From assembly GCA_964368875.1 (NCBI GenBank), contig CAYJDG010000001.1, positions 62,001 to 126,000 on the forward strand: DNA of 64,000 nt. The letters run 5' to 3'. The notes beneath the pieces are model-generated. The model did not search any database. It was given only the letters and a program-made list of their open reading frames with translations, and was not told the DNA's origin. Position numbers and translations under genes: made by a program. Shown here piece after piece: positions 57,031 through 64,000 of the stretch (position 1 is its first letter; the number at the start of each line of letters is the position of its first letter). This DNA comes from CAYJDG01 sp964368875 (GTDB lineage: Bacteria; Pseudomonadota; Alphaproteobacteria; Micavibrionales; Micavibrionaceae).

Positions 57031-57761
57031 GTCTTTAACCCTGCTGCCTTAACTACTCCGGTTACGGAATTGGTCAGCCATAATTCATCCGCCGCATGCA
57101 GGCATCCAATTGTAATGGTGCGTACCTGAGCCGTACGCTCGGTGATGATACGGGCGCGGGTAATTCCATCGAGCACGCCGTCTTCGAGCGGCGCAGTGCT
57201 CCACACGCCATCCTTGACGATGAACAGATTGGCAGTGGTCGTACAGGTGACATGGCCGTGGGTGTTGAGAAAAATCGCATCATCGCAGCCGGCATCCTGA
57301 GCGCCCTTGAGTGCAATGATGGCATCCAGATATTGCGTGGCCTTGATGCGCGACATGGGCGAGGTTTCATTGCGGCGGATCGGTGAAATCATCAGCAGAG
57401 GAGCCGACCGGGGCGGAGGACGTGGCAGCGCGCGCATGATAAGGGTAGGCGATGTTTGTTCAGGTAATGTCAGGCCGCGCGGGCCGGAGCCACGGGTGAG
57501 CTGCGTGCGGATGACAGCATCGGTTGTACTGAGCTGCATGGCGAAGGCACTGAGGTCGGCGACTGTCCATGGCACGGCGAGATGAATGCTTGCAGCGTGG
57601 CGGAGCAACCGGGCAAAATGAGCCTCACCATCCGTAAGGGCGCCATCGATGAAGAGCTGCGTATCAAAAACGCCATCGCCAAGGGTCAGGCCGCGGTCGG
57701 CGGCATCAAGGCGGAGAGTGCTGTCGAGAAGAAATTCGCCGTTGTGACAGCAGAGCGCCAT
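57027..57761 (-). CDS. pabC: Aminodeoxychorismate lyase (class IV aminotransferase)
   Basis: The 244-residue PLP enzyme releases pyruvate from 4-amino-4-deoxychorismate to give p-aminobenzoate. It has the start RLDAADRGLTLGDGVFDTQL, the PLP lysine Lys140 in SRIKATQYLDAI and the LNTHGHVTCTTTANLF segment that fixes the cofactor. A branched-chain or D-amino-acid aminotransferase has the same fold, but pabA and pabB directly upstream favour PabC. Spacing to pabA is 4 bases. Confidence 0.88.
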   Translation of the reverse strand: MALCCHNGEFLLDSTLRLDAADRGLTLGDGVFDTQLFIDGALTDGEAHFARLLRHAASIHLAVPWTVADLSAFAMQLSTTDAVIRTQLTRGSGPRGLTLPEQTSPTLIMRALPRPPPRSAPLLMISPIRRNETSPMSRIKATQYLDAIIALKGAQDAGCDDAIFLNTHGHVTCTTTANLFIVKDGVWSTAPLEDGVLDGITRARIITERTAQVRTITIGCLHAADELWLTNSVTGVVKAAGLKT

Positions 57762-57765
57762 GCTT

Positions 57766-58359
57766 TTAGGCTACCTGACGCGGCGAGTGCCACATCTGGG
57801 CCATCGAGAAGAAATTGCGGAGCAGGTCCGGGCCTTGATCGGTGAGGATGGATTCCGGATGAAACTGAACACCAAAAACCGGGTGAGTTTCATGCTGCAT
57901 GGCCATGACGATACCATCAGGGGTGCGGGCCGTAACACGCAGCGGGGCATCGATCGGCAAATGCGTAATCAAAGAATGATACCGGCCAGCTTTGAATGAT
58001 GGCGGCATGCCGTTGAAGAGACCGGTCCCGTCATGCGTGATCGCTGTTGCTCGCCCGTGCATAGGTTCTGGTGCGCGAATAGTCCGTCCGCCATAAGCCT
58101 CGCCAATCACCTGATGGCCGAGACACACACCGAGCATCGGCACGGCATAGCCATAGCAATGAACTGCGGCGGTACAGATGCCTGCGTCACTTGGCGTTCC
58201 GGGGCCGGGGGACATGACGATCGCCTGGGGATTTATCGTCGCAATATCGCGGAGATTAATTGCATCGTTGCGCACAACGCGGGTTTCGTGACCCAGCTTG
58301 CGGATATAGCGGGCGAGGTTATGAACGAAGCTGTCGTAATTGTCGATCAGGAGGATCAT
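57766..58359 (-). CDS. pabA: Aminodeoxychorismate/anthranilate synthase glutamine amidotransferase
   Basis: The 197-residue type I amidotransferase has ILLIDNYDSFVHNLARY, VMSPGPGTPSDAG (oxyanion segment), the nucleophile in LGVCLGHQ (Cys79), and FGVQFHPESI (His167, Glu169). It delivers ammonia to component I. Trp and pab versions are alike; partner pabB overlapping by 4 bases makes pabA more likely. It could serve both pathways, as in some bacteria. Confidence 0.93.
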   Translation of the reverse strand: MILLIDNYDSFVHNLARYIRKLGHETRVVRNDAINLRDIATINPQAIVMSPGPGTPSDAGICTAAVHCYGYAVPMLGVCLGHQVIGEAYGGRTIRAPEPMHGRATAITHDGTGLFNGMPPSFKAGRYHSLITHLPIDAPLRVTARTPDGIVMAMQHETHPVFGVQFHPESILTDQGPDLLRNFFSMAQMWHSPRQVA

Positions 58360-59741
58360 GCAACGTTCTCCCGGCGGATTGGGACGATTTCTTCTTCGGC
58401 GGCGAAGCTTTCGAAAATCTTGCGGGCCTTGATCAGGGTTTCGCGGTATTCATCTTCGACATTGGACTGGGCAACGATACCGCCACCCGTGTTGAAACGG
58501 GCGATATTATCTTTATAGACAAGCGTACGGATGACGATGTTGGTATCCATCGCGCCGTCAAAGCCGACATAGCCGAGCGAGCCGCAATAAGGGCCGCGCC
58601 GGACAGGTTCATGTTCTGCGATGATTTCCATGGCACGGAGTTTTGGCGCGCCCGTGATCGAGCCGCCGGGGAAGCAGGCGGTGAGGGCATCAATCGCAGT
58701 CTTACCGGGGGTCAACGTGCCTTCAACCGCGGAGACAAGATGGTGAAGTCCGGCATAGGTTTCGACTTTGCACAACGAGGTAACATCGACGCTTTCCGGC
58801 GTGCAGACGCGTGAGAGGTCATTGCGCATCAGATCAACGATCATGATATTTTCGGCGCGGTCTTTGCCGTTCTGTTCAAGTCTGGAAGGATCATCGCTGT
58901 CGGGAGCGGTGCCTTTGATCGGGCGGGTTTCGATATGGCCATCAGTAACCTGTAAAAAGCGTTCAGGTGAGCTGCACGAAATCTGGAAGTCGCCGAAATT
59001 CATGTAGGCCGCAAACGGGGCCGGGTTGACGTTGCGCAGGAACAGATAATGCGCGTAGGGCGAAAATCCCTGTGGCAACGGTGCGCTGAACTGGCGCGAT
59101 AGATTGGCCTGAAAAATATCCCCGGCGTGGATATGCTCGATCACGGCGGCGATGTCATCTTTGTAAGTCGAATGCGTTTTTGGGGACTGCCAGTTCAGAT
59201 GCGGTGAGGCAGGCTGAATGATAGCGAGCTGGGTCACGATGTTCTGATACGCATCGTCGGCGGCATCTTCGGAATTTGAGATCGCAAAGAACCAAGATTT
59301 ACGCGCGCGCAGATCAAACGCGATGACCTGCGTATAAATACCGACCGCCATATCCGGCGTTGCGGCCCCGGCATCGACAGGTTGCGGTAATTTTTCAAGA
59401 TGACGTGCAAGATCGTAGCCAAACATCCCCGCCGCGCCGCCAGTGAAGGGCACGCCCGGATTTTTGATGAAGGTGATTTCGTCTTTCCAGAGATTCAGGC
59501 GCGACTGGAGCATGTCGAACGGGTTGCGCGTGAAACTGAGTTCCAGATCGCCATTGCGGATCGTGGTCGTTTTATCGCGGGTGATCAGCGTCTCAAGCGG
59601 ATTGAGCGCAATAAAGCTGTAGCGGCTTTGCGGGCTATCTTTGCTGGAGCTGTCGAAAAACAACGCGAACGGATCATCCGCAAAAGCGGCGAAAACCCGC
59701 TCGGGGGATTGGTAGGGGAGATTGAAGCTGTATTGCTGCAT
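58356..59741 (-). CDS. pabB: Aminodeoxychorismate synthase component I
   Basis: The 461-residue chorismate-binding enzyme has the family motifs FQANLSRQFSAPL, IETRPIKGTAP (the PIKGT lysine of PabB, where anthranilate synthase has PIAGT), ENIMIVDLMRNDLSRVC, VEGTLTPGKTAIDALTACFPGGSITGAPK, and GPYCGSLGYVGFDGAMD. The PIKGT motif decides for PabB over TrpE. It overlaps pabA by 4 bases and lies 26 bases after the helicase gene. Confidence 0.95.
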   Translation of the reverse strand: MQQYSFNLPYQSPERVFAAFADDPFALFFDSSSKDSPQSRYSFIALNPLETLITRDKTTTIRNGDLELSFTRNPFDMLQSRLNLWKDEITFIKNPGVPFTGGAAGMFGYDLARHLEKLPQPVDAGAATPDMAVGIYTQVIAFDLRARKSWFFAISNSEDAADDAYQNIVTQLAIIQPASPHLNWQSPKTHSTYKDDIAAVIEHIHAGDIFQANLSRQFSAPLPQGFSPYAHYLFLRNVNPAPFAAYMNFGDFQISCSSPERFLQVTDGHIETRPIKGTAPDSDDPSRLEQNGKDRAENIMIVDLMRNDLSRVCTPESVDVTSLCKVETYAGLHHLVSAVEGTLTPGKTAIDALTACFPGGSITGAPKLRAMEIIAEHEPVRRGPYCGSLGYVGFDGAMDTNIVIRTLVYKDNIARFNTGGGIVAQSNVEDEYRETLIKARKIFESFAAEEEIVPIRRENVA

Positions 59742-59767
59742 GAGGAAATAGGATCCTAGAACTATGC

Positions 59768-62362
59768 CTATTGTTCTATCAGAAAGCCTTTAATCTTTGC
59801 AACCGTATCCGCAAGCCCGGTGCGCTCGATTTGCACACCGTCGGGAAAGGCACCCAGCAGGCGGGAGGGCAGCATGCTGTCGAGGCAGACGAACACGCCC
59901 TTGTCGGTCGCCCGGCGGATCAGGCGTCCATAAGCTTGTTTTAATTTAAGCCGGGTCAGACGGTCGTCATAGGCGGTTCGGCCAAACTGTTCGCGGCGGG
60001 CCTTGTGCAGCAGTGTGGCGCGGGGCCACGGCACCCGGTCAAAGACGATCAGGCGCAAGCTTTCGCCCGGAACATCGACCCCGTCGCGGACCGCATCAGT
60101 GCCGAGCAGGCAGGAATGGACATCGTCGCGGAACATATCGACGAGCGTGCCGACATCAATGCCATCGACATGCTGGGCGAAAAGCGTCATGCCGGCTTGG
60201 GACAGCGGGACCTGAATGCGGCGGTGCACACCTTTCAGACGCTGGATCGAGGTGAAGAGGCCAAGCCCGCCACCACCGCTGGCGGTGAAGAGCGCACGGT
60301 AGGCAGACGAGAGCTGTTCGATATCATCCTTGCGCACGTCGTTAACGACAAAGACCTTGGTACGGGCGGCATAGTCGAAGGGTGACGGGATCGAGAACGT
60401 GACCGGGCTGTCGGTCATATCATCGGCCCCGGTGATAGACCGCGCAGTTTCCCAGCCTGAGAAGTTTTCATCGGTGCCGCCGGAATCGCGCAGCGTCGCG
60501 GATGTAATGGCAACGCTGTGCGCGTGGGGACGGAGCGCTGCGGCGAAAGGTTTCACCGGGTCACGGTAATGGCGGTAAAGGCCGAGGTTGAACATCTGCC
60601 CTTCGATTTTTTCGATTTCAAACCAGTCGACGCATTCATCGGGGGTGATATCGTTTTGCAATGTCTCAAGCATTGAGATCCATGCGGTGAGCGAGAGCCC
60701 GCGGCGATCAAGCGACGCGGCCACGGCATCGAAGCGTTTGCGGCTGTCGGCGGAGAGAGTATCGGCTTGTTCACTTAAACGCTGGCGCAGATGGAGCGCG
60801 AGGCGAAGCATGGGGGAGCGGAGCGTCTTTAAATCTTCACGAAGAGATGCAGCATGGTCAGCAATTCCATCCAGCAACGGCGTGGTCTGGGTTTCGATCG
60901 AATAGGCGGAATTGTTGCCATCGGCGCGGGCATTGACCTGTTGCATGACCAGGATCAGAAAATCTTCGGTCGCACCACCGGGCTGGTTGCCCTTCAGACG
61001 GCGGAGCCAGTCGTCGCCGGGCAGGAAACGGGCGTGATGCATGACCTCCTGCAACAGCGCGAGCCCTTCATCGTCACCGGCGAGGAGATCCTCGATACGC
61101 TTCTTGAGGCCGCGGGCGCGGGAGCGGCGTGAGCCTTCAGGGCCGATGATCCAACGGCGCAGATCGTGCGTTTCCTGTCCAGTCAGGTGCGCNNNNNNNN
61201 NNNNNNNNNNNNNNNNNNNNNNNNNNNNNNNNNNNNNNNNNNNNNNNNNNNNNNNNNNNNNNNNNNNNNNNNNNNNNNNNNNNNNNNNNNNNAAATCAGT
61301 TCCGGTCAGGTCGCCGTCACGCGTCGACATGATCCAGCGGGCCATGAGGCCTGCGGCGATCGCCGTATTGATCTGTTTGGCAAGACCGGCGCTTGCGGCG
61401 ACATCTTCGAAATTCAGCAGGCAGAGATAATTCTCGCGGCCTTTGCGCACCGCCACTTTGCTGGCGCGAATATCGGGATCGGGATAGATACGGGCGAGTT
61501 CGCCCTCGATCTGGCGTTGCAGGTTTTTGGTGTAGGTTGAAATCCACACCGAGCCCTGGTTCTTATCAGCCCAGAGGCTGGCGGGGGTAAGATATCCAAG
61601 GGTTTTGCCGACGCCGGTTCCCGCTTCAGCAACAACTACGAGCGGTTGTTCGGGATCAGTCTTTGGTTGAAAGGCTTCGCTGAGGCGCGTTGCGTAATTC
61701 ATTTGCGGGGCGCGGGATTCAGACTGGTGGCCACGCTGCAAAACTTCAGTCAGTTTGTCGCGGGCTTCTTCGCCGCTGACGGGCAGATGGCCAGACGGCA
61801 AAGGCGGCGCATCTTCCGCCCATTCGGGTAAATTTTTCCAGACATTCAACATCGTGCGGCTGGCGAGGGCGCGGGCTGGATCGTAGGTTTCTCCAAGCGC
61901 CGCAAAAACATGCGGCGTCCACGCCCAGCCGCGCCCATTCAGGCCCATTGCTTCGGCAATCGCCAGCAAAGCTTCTTTTTTGGGATGATTGGCGAGATCA
62001 TCAAGCAAGTAGTGAACGGACTCAAGGAGACTAAAAGGATAGTCTTCGAGTTTGTCAGGAACGGTGTGGCCAAGCGCTTTGGCAAGACCTGCAGGAGTTG
62101 GAACACAGAAGCGGGTCGGGTGAACGAAGGTATAGAGTTCGAGAATGTCGATGGCATTCAGATCGTGATCGTTCATCCGTGCTTTGGTATAGGGCCAGTG
62201 ACAAACGAGGACCGGGTGCGTTCCACAGGCAAGCAACGCTTGCGCAGCGTTCAGGGTTTTAAGTTCACCCTGCTGCGAGAGCCACGCAAAGTCTTTGGCC
62301 CCGGCGCACAAAATGTCGCAGGAAAGCGGTTTAGAACGTGGGGATTCGGAGGCGGCCAGCAT
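59768..62362 (-). CDS. DinG/XPD-type ATP-dependent DNA helicase, interrupted by an assembly gap
   Basis: The open frame spans the 100-N gap in frame, but gap length is arbitrary, so the true length (864 residues with the gap as given) is not certain. The N-terminal part has ILELYTFVHPTRFCVPTPAGLAKALG, seen in alphaproteobacterial DinG-like helicases. Walker A is EAGTGVGKTLGYL (247-254). WISTYTKNLQRQIE and VRKGRENYLCLLNF (first iron-sulfur cysteine) follow. The DEAH box and other cysteines would lie in or near the gap. C-terminal motifs include AVRDGVDVPGESLRLIVFDRVPW and AYGRLIRRATDKGVFVCLD. It is probably the second gene of a five-gene run ending in pabC. Confidence 0.85.
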   Translation of the reverse strand: MLAASESPRSKPLSCDILCAGAKDFAWLSQQGELKTLNAAQALLACGTHPVLVCHWPYTKARMNDHDLNAIDILELYTFVHPTRFCVPTPAGLAKALGHTVPDKLEDYPFSLLESVHYLLDDLANHPKKEALLAIAEAMGLNGRGWAWTPHVFAALGETYDPARALASRTMLNVWKNLPEWAEDAPPLPSGHLPVSGEEARDKLTEVLQRGHQSESRAPQMNYATRLSEAFQPKTDPEQPLVVVAEAGTGVGKTLGYLTPASLWADKNQGSVWISTYTKNLQRQIEGELARIYPDPDIRASKVAVRKGRENYLCLLNFEDVAASAGLAKQINTAIAAGLMARWIMSTRDGDLTGTDXXXXXXXXXXXXXXXXXXXXXXXXXXXXXXXXXXAHLTGQETHDLRRWIIGPEGSRRSRARGLKKRIEDLLAGDDEGLALLQEVMHHARFLPGDDWLRRLKGNQPGGATEDFLILVMQQVNARADGNNSAYSIETQTTPLLDGIADHAASLREDLKTLRSPMLRLALHLRQRLSEQADTLSADSRKRFDAVAASLDRRGLSLTAWISMLETLQNDITPDECVDWFEIEKIEGQMFNLGLYRHYRDPVKPFAAALRPHAHSVAITSATLRDSGGTDENFSGWETARSITGADDMTDSPVTFSIPSPFDYAARTKVFVVNDVRKDDIEQLSSAYRALFTASGGGGLGLFTSIQRLKGVHRRIQVPLSQAGMTLFAQHVDGIDVGTLVDMFRDDVHSCLLGTDAVRDGVDVPGESLRLIVFDRVPWPRATLLHKARREQFGRTAYDDRLTRLKLKQAYGRLIRRATDKGVFVCLDSMLPSRLLGAFPDGVQIERTGLADTVAKIKGFLIEQ
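61193..61292. other. Assembly gap (100 N)
   Basis: Exactly 100 undetermined bases inside the helicase gene. A round number is typical for a gap of unknown length, so the protein sequence here is not known. Confidence 0.99.
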
Positions 62363-62376
62363 GACCGGAGTGTAGC

Positions 62377-63114
62377 CTAGCGGGCCACAAGAACATAGTA
62401 AATCTCATAGGCCGTACCATGCAGATAACAGCCGGTTTTCGTGCCATACAGAACAGTTCCGGGAGTTCCGCCCATGTCGCTGATTATGTTGGCACCCATG
62501 GTCCCATCTGTGAAAGTGCCATCGAACGGATCGGCTGAAACGAGATCGCTTTCAGAGGGGGGTGTGCCGTTGTTGAGGCCGATCAGCAGGTTATATTCCG
62601 TGCAGATTTTCTGATCGACACCCTGAACCAGCATCACCAGATCGCCACAGGCGGCAGAGCAGTTCGTCTGGGTGGAATATTCCGGGCCAACCCCACTGAC
62701 AGCGAGCGAGCCAGTATAGATCCAGTAACCGGTGGTCAAAAGGACACCCGCTGGCACAGGGCTATTTTTCAGGCCAGCCCCTTCAGGCTGGAATACATGG
62801 CAATGTTTGTCAGTCGGAGACGTAGAGTTGACGTAGGAGGCGGCGTTCGGTGCGTCGCTTTCGAAACTGATTTCAGTCGGATCACAGCCGTTAAGCGTGA
62901 TCAAACGCTGAACTGCTTCCTGCACATTGTTGAATTCCCGGCCAAGCTGCCCTGCGATCAGACGCGCCTGATCATCACCAAGATTGGACGCGATTTTGCT
63001 GGAATTGCGGGTCAGCGCGAAGGTGAGGGCGGCCAGCAGCGCAATCGCTATCAAAATGTACCATAAAGCGTTGCCAGACTGTGCGTTTTGACGATGAAGA
63101 GCTTGATTTTGCAT
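62377..63114 (-). CDS. Pilin-like/pseudopilin-like protein, second locus
   Basis: The 245-residue protein has a short N-terminus (MQNQALHRQNAQSGNAL), one membrane helix (about 17-35) and an exported part with cysteines in pairs (TLNGCDPTEI, TNCSAACGDLVML, KTGCYLHG) and LLIGLNNGTPP. It shares with the gene at 36132 the anchor type, the placement of the cysteines and a terminal strand of similar kind (YYVLVAR against ITYILQAR), so I infer paralogy. It is the first gene of the run through dinG to pabC. The lysS gene diverges from it. Confidence 0.6.
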   Translation of the reverse strand: MQNQALHRQNAQSGNALWYILIAIALLAALTFALTRNSSKIASNLGDDQARLIAGQLGREFNNVQEAVQRLITLNGCDPTEISFESDAPNAASYVNSTSPTDKHCHVFQPEGAGLKNSPVPAGVLLTTGYWIYTGSLAVSGVGPEYSTQTNCSAACGDLVMLVQGVDQKICTEYNLLIGLNNGTPPSESDLVSADPFDGTFTDGTMGANIISDMGGTPGTVLYGTKTGCYLHGTAYEIYYVLVAR

Positions 63115-63167
63115 GGATTTTCGGCCAGATTCCCCTCTGTTCCCTATTATACCATGTGAAGGCTGTT

Positions 63168-64000
63168 ATGACACAGAAAACCGCAGTTGCGCCTGCCGAG
63201 ACCCCAGAAATTCAAAATGACAGCGATCTGCGCGCAGCCAAGATCCGTAAGCTCGAAGCTTTCGAAAAAACCGGGGCCGATGCCTTCCCGCATAAGTTTG
63301 ACCGCACGCACAAAGCGGGCGACCTGCAGGACAAATATGCCGACCTCGCGCCCGGTGCCGAGACTGAAGATGTCGTCTCCATCGCAGGCCGTATTCGCGC
63401 CAGCCGCAATTCGGGTATGTTTCTAGACCTGCATGATCCGACCGGAAAAATTCAGGCGTTTTCGCATAAGGATTCCAGCCCTGAGGCCGTCATTGAAAAA
63501 CTGCAGTATCTTGATATCGGCGACATCGTCGGTGTGAAGGGTACGATCCGCCGCACGCCGCGCGGTGAACTTTCAGTTCGTGTGCAGGAGATTACCCTCC
63601 TGACCAAGAGCTTCCTGCCACTGCCGGAAAAATACCATGGCTTGAGCGACGTTGAAGCCCGCTACCGCCAGCGTTACCTCGACTTGATCATGAATGACGA
63701 GAGCCGCAACACGCTGCGCACACGTTCTAAAATTCTGGCCTCAATCCGTGCGTACATGAACGGCATTGGTGCAATTGAAGTGGAAACACCAATGCTGCAT
63801 GCGATCATGGGCGGTGCGTCGGCCAAACCGTTCATCACGCATCATAACGCGCTGGACAGCGATTTCTTCCTGCGCGTCGCGCCTGAGCTGTTCCTCAAAC
63901 GTCTGATCGTCGGCGGCTTTGCTGACGCGGTCTATGAGATTGGCCGCAACTTCCGCAACGAGGGTCTCTCGATACGCCATAACCCGGAATATACCTCTAT
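63168..64000 (+). CDS. lysS: Lysyl-tRNA synthetase (class II), 5' part
   Basis: The frame opens at the ATG at 63168 and runs without a stop to the window end, so only the first 277 or so residues are seen. After a short extension there is the OB-fold anticodon-binding domain (VVSIAGRIRASRNSGMFLDLHD at residues about 69-90, IGDIVGVKGTIRRTPRGELSV), then the class II core with GLSDVEARYRQRYLDLIMN, IEVETPMLHAIMGGASAKPF (motif 1) and RNFRNEGLSIRHNPEYTS (motif 2). It charges tRNA-Lys. Confidence 0.95.
   Translation, partial: MTQKTAVAPAETPEIQNDSDLRAAKIRKLEAFEKTGADAFPHKFDRTHKAGDLQDKYADLAPGAETEDVVSIAGRIRASRNSGMFLDLHDPTGKIQAFSHKDSSPEAVIEKLQYLDIGDIVGVKGTIRRTPRGELSVRVQEITLLTKSFLPLPEKYHGLSDVEARYRQRYLDLIMNDESRNTLRTRSKILASIRAYMNGIGAIEVETPMLHAIMGGASAKPFITHHNALDSDFFLRVAPELFLKRLIVGGFADAVYEIGRNFRNEGLSIRHNPEYTS

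Overview
The window reads as chromosomal DNA of an alphaproteobacterium with moderate G+C content. The evidence is gene order: xth, erpA, dgt, SPOR protein, nagZ, scpAB, tatABC; then zapE, mdh, sucCD, sucA, sucB, lpd; then xerC with a DUF484 gene, transaldolase, priA and atpHAGDC. All are arrangements known from Alphaproteobacteria. A Micavibrio-like or Rhodospirillales-like lineage is possible but is only my impression. A run of 100 N (61193-61292) shows that this is a draft or metagenome scaffold.

Layout. 1-414: 3' end of an RTX-type secreted protein. 482-3930 (minus): glycosidase-like protein, two lipoproteins and exonuclease III. 4006-5822: proline-rich membrane-anchored protein, erpA and a glutathione transferase. 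5929-13577: a tightly packed plus-strand run for dNTP hydrolysis, SPOR-domain protein, an octapeptide-repeat protein, NagZ, ScpA/ScpB, TatABC and ZapE, followed by a DUF2336 gene. 14928-36119: the TCA-cycle block mdh, sucC, sucD, sucA, sucB, lpd, in the usual order but with extra genes at almost every junction. 36132-44502: pilin-like protein, XerC, DUF484 protein, several small accessory genes, a cyclic-nucleotide-phosphodiesterase-like HD protein, a TIR-like gene and transaldolase. 44582-50000: priA, two TraX-family membrane proteins and a spermidine-synthase-like membrane protein. 50121-56388: F1 ATP synthase operon, with a PAP2 phosphatase between atpG and atpD and two small genes between atpD and atpC. 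57027-63114 (minus): pabC, pabA, pabB, a DinG-like helicase and a second pilin-like protein. 63168-end: 5' part of lysS.

How it works together. The TCA block encodes malate dehydrogenase, succinyl-CoA synthetase and all three components of 2-oxoglutarate dehydrogenase. The atp genes encode the F1 sector of ATP synthase. The pab genes make p-aminobenzoate for folate. Cell-envelope and cell-division genes (SPOR, NagZ, Tat, ZapE, lytic transglycosylase) and chromosome-maintenance genes (ScpAB, XerC, PriA, DinG, Xth) make up most of the rest.

The most unusual part is the accessory material inserted into these conserved operons. It includes a 971-residue protein with a C-terminal LOG/SLOG nucleotide-binding domain, divergent from a two-domain deaminase-like protein (30645-34697). 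It also includes a pair of related putative zinc-ribbon proteins between sucA and sucB, a TIR-like putative NAD-cleaving gene (43057-43845), and a 23-bp sequence repeated exactly in inverted orientation at 28037 and 38660. I found no tRNA, rRNA, CRISPR array, insertion sequence or prophage.
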